A stretch of DNA of 64,000 nt, from positions 53,159,783 to 53,223,782 of the forward strand of contig CM057228.1 of the NCBI GenBank assembly GCA_029891385.1, in the 5' to 3' direction. This DNA comes from Erythroxylum novogranatense (lineage: Eukaryota > Streptophyta > Magnoliopsida > Malpighiales > Erythroxylaceae). Position 1 is the first letter of the stretch; every line of letters begins with the position of its first letter. The position numbers and the translations under genes were made by a program. Shown here piece by piece: positions 25,001-35,100 of the stretch. The notes beneath the pieces are model-generated. The model saw only the letters and a program-made list of their open reading frames with translations, was not told the DNA's origin and did no database searches.

Positions 25001-26700
25001 GCAAGAATCTGGGTCATCGCATCGGAATTGAGGCAACTCCGATGCATTTTGATGGTTTAGAAGTCATATGTTAGAAAACTAGATTTTAGATGGCATTTTG
25101 AAACTAAAGAAGTACTTTGTGTTTTGTTCTTCTAGACTTTGATGCATTTGGGCTAAAATGCCTTTGAAGCATTGTATTTGCTCATTTCTGTGAAAATGTA
25201 AGAGTTTGAAGTGAAAGTGTATTGTATATGTTTCCTTTAATATTTGAGGTGTCAAAGGTAAAGTGTATTAAGCATGTATGATTGTATGCTTAGAATTGAT
25301 AAAAGCAAAGATGAGATTGTATTTCAATTATGAGTTGGAAGTGAGCTGATGATTAGTTTGAGAAATGTTTGGAAATCTTAAGATTGTGATGTTGCTGCCC
25401 ATTTGAGACAATTGAGTTGTTTTGGTAGTTGGATGATTGAAAATATGGAAGATTGAAGTGGTTTTATGCAGGTTTGTAATTTGGATAAATGAATTTGAAG
25501 ATTTTGGCTAGATGTATTTTTAGGGGAGATGTTGTCCAAATTTTTCGAAGTTTGGACAGCAATTTCGTTTAGGTTTTAGATCTCCTAATCGGTTGATTTG
25601 GATTAAGAGGTCTTCTAGAAGAATGTAGAACGTGTTAAGATCTTTAAAATGGTATAAATTGGGTCATTTTCAGACTTAAAATGAAGAAGTTATAGGGTTT
25701 GAAAGTTTTCAGATTTCTATTATCGGATACTGTTCATTCTGCATTTTTGCAGAATCTTTAGAGGCATTTTTCACCTTCTTAGAGACAGTTTCAAGTTTTG
25801 CTTTCTTCATAGAAAATGTAGCTTATCTTTTCCTCTTATAATTTGATGTATGATTTGCGATGTTTGAATATGGGAGTAAGAAGTTATGAGCATTTGAAGA
25901 TTGCTGTTACTGTTCATACTGCAAAATCACTGTTCCATTGGTTTTTCATTTTAGTTGAAACTTCAAGTGTGTTTTTACCTCTCCTAATGATTGATTTGGC
26001 TTTTCCTTCCTTCATAAGAGTTGTAGATCATCTTTTTCCCTTTCCAACGAAGTATGGTATGCCTTATTTGGAGCTAGGAATAAACAGTTATGAACAATTG
26101 GAAATTTGCTGCTACTATTCATTTGGTCAAAATTCTATTTATTTGGTTTTTCATTAGGTTTAAACTTTGCTACAACTCATGACCTCCTTAATGGATGAAT
26201 TTGTTTTTAAATCATTCTAGTGAGTTATAGAGTTTCCGTTTATGTTTCGATAGGCACTAAATCTTCAAAATTCGGATTTAGAGGTGAAAGATTATAAAAA
26301 TGCAAAGTTGGTTTTAAATCAAATATAACACCATTTTCTTATTTTCTTTGTTCCCTCTCCGTTTGACCTCCGATTTGCGAAATTTTCGAAGCATTAGTTA
26401 ACTAGTGAATTTTTCTATCCCTTTTTGGTAAAATTTTTTTTTTGAGTGTTGGGGTTTAAGTGGATCTATGAAGATCCGATTGAAGCGTTTTCTGTTTTTA
26501 TTAGACCTAGTGGCATGAACTTCCATTTTAGCTAGGGAATTTGGCTTCTATTTTGGGCCCTAAGTAAATCAATTTTATTGACGAAAATTAAGATGAATCT
26601 TACACGATGTGTTCGGAGGACTTTAATTAAGTTTCTAATTATGTATAAGTATGAAGGTTTTCGGATTAAGTAGTTGGATATCCGGTAATGGGTTCCAACA
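22078..26700 (+). repeat. 3' LTR (4623 bp) of the nested gypsy-type element
   Basis: Near-identical to 14393-19019, with scattered substitutions and small indels; in the first 50 bases most substitutions are C/T or G/A. It ends GGTTCCAACA at 26700, followed by the ATTTT duplication. Confidence 0.9.
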
Positions 26701-27941
26701 ATTTTGACGTGTTATGTTATGATGTAGATTGTTTGTTGTTCTTGAATGATGAAATGAAATCATTTGTGTTTAATGAGATGATGTATTGCATTATGAAATT
26801 GTGATTTTTGAACAAGTTGATACATTTATGTTTTGCGGATTATGGATTTGAATGCATGATGAAAATTTAAGAAACGAGCATTTTATGGATTTTCAACAAG
26901 AAATTTATATGGCAGTAAACTTTTGGACGATTTTGCTTATAATTGATTATAAACTTGTTACCCACGGGCTTTTTAAGCTCACCCCCTTCATTCTCATCTA
27001 CAGGTGATGAGAAGAAGATCGGGTGAAAGAAAATAAGAGATTTCGTTTATATGTGATTCCATTGAATCATCGTCAAGATAGAATTGTTATGCGTTGTATA
27101 CTTTGGACTTTGATTATTGGTAATTGTATATGGCTTGGATTGCCATTAGGGTAATGTAAACGTTTAGTTCATGATGTATTTGGATGGTGAATTTGTATAA
27201 GAACTTGAGTTATGGAAATTGGAATTGTGTATGGTTATGGATTGTACATTATGGTTTTATATGTAAATTGAGTAGAGATTGATTGTGATTTAAGTATGGA
27301 TGAACTGAATTGTTTGAGCTGGTATTATAGAAGTGCGTTTTAGAACCATTTGCAGGTTGGGTTAGTTAAAATGCAGTTGTTATGTTGCCAAAATTTTGTT
27401 AAGTAAAGAATGTATGTATGATTATGTTTGCAAGTGTGAGTTTTTATGACAAAAGCAAAGACTAAGGTTTTGGTTAAAATGATACTTATGATTCATAAAT
27501 GATAGTTGATAAAATTGAGGATGTGGAAATTATAATTTCCAAATTGAAGAAGCCTTTGCCTTGTATTCGATGAAAAGAATGAATAAGAAGAAGAAAATTT
27601 TTACATCGATTCGTATAGGTTTAGTCTTAAGATATCCAACGTGACCATTTCGACGCTTTTTTTAAGATATTTGTGTGAATGTCGGAATTTGTGTTTCAAT
27701 TCGATTGGATCGTTTGTTTGGTTTGTCTTCGAGCCAATTTGATTTGACTTTGTTTGTATGCTTTGTTTCCAAGTTGGCTTTCGATTCGTAATTGATTTGT
27801 TTCGATTCACTTCGATATATGATCCGTTCGTTTCGCTTTGTGATCAATCATTTTATTTGTTCCGCCTCTTGTGATTCGTTTCGCTTTGGCTTCCGTTTTC
27901 GGGTTGGGGCGCCGGTCTCTGGATCGGGTCCCAACAGATCA

Positions 27942-30910
27942 GCTGCGTCGTCTGGTTCAATAGTATTTTGTCCAGCTGTATACGATGGGAGAGGAGCTGA
28001 CCCCTAACTTCCTGATCTCGAGCGCCTTTCCTTCACTGTCGGAGGGGCTCCTTCAAGCTCTTTCTAGTCCTCTCCTCGGGTAGGAAATCCGAAAGGCTGT
28101 CTTTGACATGCATCCCTATAAAGCCCCAGGGCCTGATGGGTTTAACGCTCTCTTCTTCCAGAACCAATGGACGACTGTTGGGCCGGCTATGGAATCGTTT
28201 CTTCAGCAGGTCTTCCGGATGGAAACATGGGATCAAGCGTTAAATCATACAACTCTGGTGCTTATCCCTAAAATCCCTTCTCCACTCCAGATCTCTCAGT
28301 TTCGTCCGATTAGCCTGTGTAATGTCATGTACAAGATTATTTCGAAGGTTGTGGTCAATCGATTGAAAGCGCACATGGCTTACCTCACTGTTGATAACCA
28401 ATGTAGCTTCATTCCGGGCCGCCATATCACTGATAATATTATTATTGCCCATGAGGTTACCCATTCTATGCGTAAGCGGATAGGATGTGTCGGGTACATG
28501 GCGTTAAAGGTCGATCTGGAGAAGGCCTACGATCGACTTAGTTGGCAGTTTATTCAGGATACTTTGGTTGAGGTCAGACTTCCAGAGAATTTAATCTGGG
28601 TCATTATGCAATGCGTCACGACTACTTCTTTCCAAGTGGCTTGGCAGGGGGCGGTTTTGGAGCCTTTCCGACCCTCACGCGGGCTCCAACAAGGCGATCT
28701 GATATCCCCATTCCTGTTTGTTCTCTGTATGGAACGCTTTGGGCACCTCATCACTCACGGGGTCAATAGCAGGGCATGGAAACCGATCAAGTTGAGTCGC
28801 ACGCCCCCCTCCCTCTCCCATCTGTTCTTTGCTGATGACCTAATGCTATGCGTAGAAGCTATTGAGTTGCAAACACAAGTCATCGCTAGGACTTTGGAGA
28901 TCTTCTGTTCCGCCTCGGGACAGAAAGTGAATACTACCAAGACATGGGTTTTTTTCTCGAAGAACGTCCCCCAGGATGCAGCAAGGCGCCTTAGTCACGG
29001 ACTTCAGGTCTCCCGCATGTCTACTTTAGGTCGGTACCTCGGCGTTCCTCTGCTCCATGAGAGGACAAACAGACATACGTACCAGTATATTCTCGATAAG
29101 GCTCAGTCGAAACTCGCGGGCTGGCGCTCCAAGATGTTGTCTCTTGCAGGTCGAGTTACTTTAACCCAAGCGGTCCTCTCAGCGTTGCCCATCTTCACGA
29201 TGTAGACTGTCCGCCTCCCACGCCAGCTGCGTGAGGACCTAGAAAAGTTGAGGCGTGACTTTATTTGGGGGTCTTCCCTGAGGGGCCGGAAAGTGTCTCT
29301 TGTCCAATGGGACGCTGTGTGTAAGCCTAAGTCCAAAGGGGGCCTGGGGCTTAAACGGCTTCGATCTACCAATGATGCACTGCTGGCCAAGCTTGGTTAG
29401 GATCTCCTCACGAGGCCCAACACCCTGTGGGTTAGAGTCTTCCGGGCTAAATACTGTCTTGACACCACAACGGTGCCTTTCCAGATTTCCCGACCAGGGG
29501 CCTTTATTATCTGGAGGGGGATCTCGGCTTCCTGACATGTAGTCCGGACGGGCCTTTCGTGGATCCGCGGTGATGGGAGACGAATTTTCTTTTGATTGGA
29601 TAACTGGCTGGAAGGCTGGGGCCCGCTCATTCGTGTGGTCAGCTCACCGATCCCGGCCCACAGGCAGTTTGATACCATAGCGTCCCTCCTAGATGGCCAG
29701 GGTACTTGGCGGTGGCTTGAATTCCAAGGATATCTTCCGACTGCTGTCTATTTGGCCCTAGCACAGTTAGACCCTGCTTTGACGGGTAATGGGGAGGACC
29801 AGGTGAAGTGGGCTCCTTCCCCCCATGGGCGGTTCACGGTGGAGTCGGCGTATGATATCCTAGAGGGGCGTCCTAAGGCGTCCCATTCCCAGTTATGGGA
29901 GATTATTTGGAAGTGGGATGGTCCCCAGCGGATCAGATCGTTTCTTTGGCTGGTGGCCAAACGCCGTCTGCTGACGAATCACCAGCGGGTGGTGCGCCAT
30001 ATTGCTACGAATCCGACTTGTCCTTTCTGTGGACAGGACGAGACTACCATACATGTGGTGCGTGATTGTCCGCGGGCCTAGAGAGGTGGTAGACTCTGAG
30101 TTTTTCTTACAAGCTGAGGAGCTGTGGCTGCAGTCTAACCTCACTCAGCCCGTTTAGGTCCAGGGAGCTATGTGGGCCATCGTATTTGGAATCGCCTGTT
30201 GGTATCTATGGCAATGGCGCAATCGTAGTCTGTTTAAGCCTGGATTTAGTTGGCCGGAGGAGGGGTCCCGGCTCACCTTTGCTTATGTTGACTGGATTGT
30301 GCGATTCCGGCTGATGGAACACAAGGTCTTTCCGGCTCCGGGGGTTCCAATGGGTACCCTGGTGGGCTGGACAAAACCCCTCGAGGGATGGGTTAAAGTC
30401 AATACAGATGGGGCGGTTCAGCTTGGCGCCTCTAAGGCCTTTGCGGGAGGGTTGATTCGGGACTGCCGTGGCAACTGGTGTGGTGGCTTTCAGCAAAACA
30501 TCGATCGGGCCTCGCCGTTAACGACGGGGCTGTGGGGGTTGTTCTCAGGCCTCTCCCTGGCCTGGGAGATGGGGTATCGTAGGGTGACCGTCGAGATGGA
30601 CGCCTTCGAGATTATTAACATCCTCTCTAACCAGCACTGTGAACTCACTGGGGTTACTTTTTTGGTGGCAGATATTTAGGAGCTATTATAGCGGCCTTGG
30701 GAGCTTCATCTGTAGCATGTTGTCCGTGAAGGGAACCAGTGCGCGGACCGGTTGGTAACCCTTGCAGGCCTCCTTCTCTCAGGCCTTCGGGTCCTCTAGG
30801 AGCTTCCTTTGGGAGTCCAAGAGCTCATTTGTAGCGATGCGATTGGCCTTTTGTATTCTAGAGCTGTAAATTGATCTAGGTGTTGTTTCCTTTGTGTTAA
30901 AAAAAAAAAA
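27942..30910 (+). pseudogene. L1-type LINE, right fragment: RT, zinc-binding and RNase H domains, poly(A) end
   Basis: It continues the LINE begun at 10861. RT is almost open at 28084-29202: KAPGPDGF, FRPISLCNVMYKII, FIPGRHITDN, KVDLEKAYDRL, GLQQGDLISPFLF and the catalytic FADDLML (GCTGATGAC at 28831). The zf-RVT region follows, with CPFCGQDE..H..RDCP at 30019-30075, then RNase H from about 30390 (VNTDGAV, VTVEMDAFE, GNQCADRLV). Stops at 28081, 29203, 29398 and others kill it. The RNase H position where the active-site Glu is expected reads TTGLWGL, so Glu is replaced by Gly. A run of 12 A at 30899-30910 marks the 3' end. It is visibly richer in GC than its neighbours. No target duplication was found. 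Confidence 0.88.
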
Positions 30911-31931
30911 TCACTAGTCATGTTATTTGAAATTGGAATCCTTCTTGTATACTTAAACCGTAAATATGTATGTATACGGTAGAAGAAATGAGAAATGAGA
31001 ATGACTGCAGAATCTTGAACCGAAATGTGTTTAATGAAGGCGGATGAGGGAGATGCCTGTGGTGTGATCACCTTTTTGTTTTTGTTTAGACTTTAGAGAA
31101 AGAAAAGGCCAAACGGGCTTCAGTCCATGCACGTGTACTTTAGCTACAGTGTATGTTTCAATTAAAAGAAACACTCAACTGAAGCCTTCTTAGTTCTTAC
31201 CAACAGCGCCCACGTCACGTGTACCAGGAACCAGGAACAAGAATCTCAAATTCGGTCACATCTCATCTTGTATTAGATTGGTTGCTTACTCCCCCGAGTC
31301 TCCTTCAATATTAATACACGTGATTTACCCTGGTTACTTGGATATTCGTATTTATAAAATATTATTTAGAAGAAAATTTTATGATACAATATAATATAAG
31401 TTATTAACTAAACAGATAAGGGTAGCAGTTTAGCATTTTCATCTTTTAATTAGAAATTTCGAATTTAAATCTCAAGAATGAAGAAATCTGTTTGCCAATA
31501 TTCTAATATGAGCAGAGATTAGTCTAAGGGTGGATGATTTAAAGGCGTCTTTCCACAGTTGAAACTCTATTAAGATATATTGTGAACTAAAAAAATATTT
31601 ATTATTTTATATTTATTCTAAGTTTTACACTCTTTTTTTATTTTATTCTATTATATTTTATTGTTAATTTTTCTTTCAAATAATAAAATAAAATTATATT
31701 TAATTCTATTAATAAACTTCTGGCGTAAGTTATCCTCCACCAAGCAAAAGAAACAAATCACAGTATTCTATTGAGTTTGCACTCTGCAATGTAACGTCCC
31801 AAAAATTGAAAACCAAATTGCTTGTCATCTAAGGCATTCACCTGTTTCTTCTTCATCGGTCCATTCAGACCCTTGTCTGTCTCTCCAAACCCTAGAAAGC
31901 GCTCACATCCAAACAAATTCTGTTTCTCCTT
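30911..31931 (+). promoter_or_regulatory. Upstream region, promoter and 5' UTR of the NAC gene
   Basis: No ORF was recognised. Three CACGTG G-boxes lie at 31130-31135, 31216-31221 (within CCCACGTCACGTGTACC) and 31317-31322. G-boxes bind bZIP and bHLH factors and are common in ABA- and light-responsive promoters. A strongly AT-rich stretch runs at 31550-31710. A pyrimidine-rich, probably transcribed leader (TTTCTTCTTCATC, CCTTGTCTGTCTCTCC) precedes the ATG at 31932. No TATA box can be placed with confidence. Confidence 0.5.
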
Positions 31932-32154
31932 ATGGGTTCTGAAACGCCTTTTATTCCGCCAAGGGCTGTCACGCCACCCTCTTCTCCCGCACCTAAGCCA
32001 ACTGCCGCGGCTTTGGCACCTGGGTTCCGGTTCCACCCCACCGACGAGGAACTCGTCAGCTATTACTTGAAACGGAAGGTTTCTAACAAACCTGTTCGTT
32101 TTGATGCAATTGCAGAAATCGATATCTACAAGAACGAACCTTGGGACCTATCAG
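31932..32154 (+). CDS. NAC gene exon 1
   Basis: It encodes a Pro/Ala-rich N-terminus and NAC subdomains A and B, ending in EPWDLS plus one base. The donor TCAG|GTTACC is at 32155. The ATG follows a pyrimidine-rich leader and is the first in frame. Confidence 0.85.
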
Positions 32155-35100
32155 GTTACCTTATCTAATCTTGTGTCCATTTCTTCGTTTACCTCAGTTC
32201 TTTCTTGTTCTGCGTTTTTTTTGTTTTATTTTCTGCAGCATTTAGTTTAAACGTTTTGTTATGTTTTTACAGTCTTAAGGAAATAGATAGAAACGCATTT
32301 TAGTATTTGTTTGTTTTGACGTCTCTAACTGTTTTCTATAGTAGCATGGATATTTGGGTAGTTTATGCCTTGCTTCCTATGGCAAATGCAATTGTGTGCT
32401 GTGGTGACCCCAGTTAAAATTTTCTTTTACATTCTTGCTGTGCGTAATGTGCTTATATGTGGCTGCCTAGGTCCTTCATTTGGTTTCCTCTTTTTTTTTT
32501 TTCCCCCTTTGGTGGTGGTGGTGATGGGGTTGAGGATTGAAATTTCATTTTATCGTTTTACTTTTTTTAAAACATCGACTAGCTTATTATTCTTCTTTAT
32601 GTTATCTGTCTTAATTATCTCTCAGAGACAGTAACTATTGATGCTGGTTGCTTAACAAGGTTTTCCTGTTTGGGGGTTCGTTTAGATAAGTCAAGGTTGA
32701 AAACCAGAGACCAAGAGTGGTACTTCTTTGGAGCATTAGACAAGAAATATGGAAACGGAGCAAGAATGAATAGGGCAACAGGTAAGGGTTACTGGAAAGC
32801 TACTGGCAAGGACAGGGAGGTTTGCAGGGTGTCACAAGTCATAGCAATGAAGAAAACACTTGTTTTTCATTGTGGGCGTGCACCTGGTGGGCAACGTACT
32901 AATTGGGTAATGCATGAGTACCGACTTGTTGATGAAGAATTGGATAGACTCAGAGCTACACAGGTGAGGCTTTAACAACAATAGTTGATGATTTCTTGTT
33001 TGTTTGCTTGGATATATAGTGCATGTGAAGTTAGTTTCCAAGCTCGCATGCTATTGCTTATAATGTTTTTGTCTTACATAAATGAAAAAACTCCAGTGTT
33101 ATGCTTTAGATACCCAAAAGCAACTGAACTATTATGTGTTAGTTCTATTCTACTTTAAGCAAATGTACGTAACCTATGTATTTAGCTATAAATGATGTTT
33201 TTTTGTCTCAGCACTAGAAATAAATGTTGTCCTTTACGGTTAACTAAAATTTGACATTATTGTTTCCAAAACTAGGCGCAAAGAATCAACCAGACTGACC
33301 CTCTTGCTTTGTTTTGTTGAAGAACGACTCCTATGTGCTTTGTAGAGTGTTTCACAAGAATAACATAGGACCACCTTGTGGGAACCGATATGCTCCATTT
33401 ATTGAGGAGGAATGGGGTGATGGCCAAGTCGCTATTGTTCCAAGTGAAGATGCTATGGAGGAATTGATTGTTGGTCACGATGCTTCTGCTGGACTAAATC
33501 ATGTTGAGCAGGTTTGTGCTCTATATTTCTTGATTTATGTATACATAGTGAAGCATTGAAGATGATGAATAATGCTTTGTTGTATTGAAATGTAATTAAA
33601 TCACTATTTACATTTTTGTATCTAGATTTGTATCACTACGAGTAATCCAACTAAAGTGTCATTGAAACCTTACTAGTTACGGAGTAGGATAATTTTGAAC
33701 ATAATCTCATGTCCAGAATCCAACAATGAATTGTGTTGATATTATAGAAATATCAGCTAATTAGCAGTAATTAATTGTGTTGATATTATAGAAATAGTCA
33801 GCTAATTATCCCTAGAGATAATTAGCTAATTCTCTTTAGATAATTAGTCGATATTCTATTAATTAGTTGAGGTTTTATTACATAGAGAATAAATAGATTC
33901 TTCTTAATTTAAGGAGGTAATTAGGGTTGTATGCCCTATATATTCCTTGTACTATTCACAAAAATTAAGGAAGAATTACTTTGTATTCTTTCTTGATGAT
34001 ATTAGAGCCACGACTCTCCTACAATATTTTTTCCTTTCTTCATTCAAATCAGTCCTAAATGGACTATCGCTTAGTGATGATTGGCCAACAAAGAAACTCC
34101 TCATCCTCCAACGATGATTTCAGCAGTTCAAGTGTTATGACAAGTAACGTACAACATAATTGTGATCTTTTTGGCTCAAATTTGCCTTTCCAATTGATGA
34201 ATCACAGGTTGAATGATCAAAATTATCTGGAATGGTTGCAAACAATAAAGATGGTCATTGAAGGTAGAGGAAAATTCAGGTATTTGATTAGAGAGACAAC
34301 AAGGCGGCTTCGGATAATCCAAATATGGCAATATGGAGGTTTGAAAATTCTTTGATCACAGCTTTGTTGATTAATTCTATGGTACCTGCAATCAGAAAAG
34401 CTCATATATTTCTATCAACTACTAAAGATGTATGAGATGCAGTTCAAGAGATGTATTTTGATATTGAAAATTCTTCTCAAATTTTTGAACTAAAAACAAA
34501 GCTTTGGAAGGCCAAGCAAGGAGACCGTGACGTTACATTCTTTTGTAACAAACTTGTAACTTTGTGACAAGAATCGGACCTATGTTATGAAGATAATTGG
34601 GACTGCCGAATGATAATGTTCGACATAAAAATGGGAGAAAAGCAATAGAGTTTTTGTTTTTTTGCGAGATTGAATCAAGAATTGGATGAAATCAGAGGCT
34701 AAATTTTGAGAAGAAAGCCTTTACCCTCTATCAAAGAGGTTTTCTTGGAAGTAAGGATAGAGGAGATGAGGAGAAAAGTGATGATTGGCGACAACAAATC
34801 AAAGGATGAAGCTTCTACCCTCATGTTGAAAGGAATAGAGGTTGAGGGAGAGCGAAAAAACAACAAAAGACTTGGTGTGATCACTGTAAATACGAGTCAC
34901 ACTCAGAAAACATGCTGAAAAATTCATGGGAAGCTGAAAAATTGGAAGAAAAAACAATTCAGAGACAACCGTACCTCCCAAGCCAACACTATTGATTTTG
35001 GGCCCAAAACGTCTTCTAACATGTAGCCTTTTCATAAATGAACAAATATAGCAGATCTATAAAATTCTTCAGTCTCAAAATTTCTCTAGTTCAAATTCTA

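Larger units (their letters stand above)
14393..26700 (+). mobile_element. Complete LTR element with 4.6-kb LTRs, Tekay/Del-like, coding-dead
   Basis: LTRs at 14393-19019 and 22078-26700 are near-identical and have TGTTGG/CCAACA ends. ATTTT occurs on both sides (14388-14392, 26701-26705) as the target duplication. The PBS follows the 5' LTR, and the interior ends with GAATTTCGAGGACGAAATTC (22041-22060), then the PPT AAGAGGGGAGAAA. That pre-PPT string is a hallmark, from memory, of Tekay/Del chromoviruses. The 3.06-kb interior has no intact gag or pol, only eroded remnants. Two 4.6-kb LTRs around 3 kb is an unusual ratio. It inserted into the related LTR of 11307-27936. Confidence 0.9.
11307..27936 (+). 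mobile_element. Long LTR (apparently solo) of a Tekay/Del-like gypsy family, interrupted by a second element
   Basis: It starts TGTTGGACCCCG at 11307 and ends CGGGTCCCAACA at 27936, with perfect inverted ends TGTTGG/CCAACA, flanked by GATCA on both sides (11302-11306, 27937-27941). Without the nested element (14393-26700 plus one ATTTT) it is about 4.3 kb. It has no PBS, PPT or coding sequence, which fits a solo LTR left by recombination. It shares modules with the nested element's LTR: the GTCACGTGCACGTCGACGT cluster, a 32-bp repeat and a TTACCCAC..CTCACCCCC..CAGG block. The family name is inferred from those shared modules. Confidence 0.8.

Noticed and set aside
28108..29205. Functional stand-alone reverse transcriptase gene
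   Set aside because: It is the RT part of a 5'-truncated LINE with stops on both sides and a poly(A) tail at 30910.
31440..31500. tRNA-like segment with TTCGAATTTAAATCTC
   Set aside because: Only a T-loop-like string; no acceptor stem, D-loop or anticodon arm could be drawn.
32365..32634. 89-codon open frame in NAC intron 1
   Set aside because: Low-complexity T-rich intron sequence giving Phe/Leu-rich peptide; flanked by good splice sites of the NAC gene.
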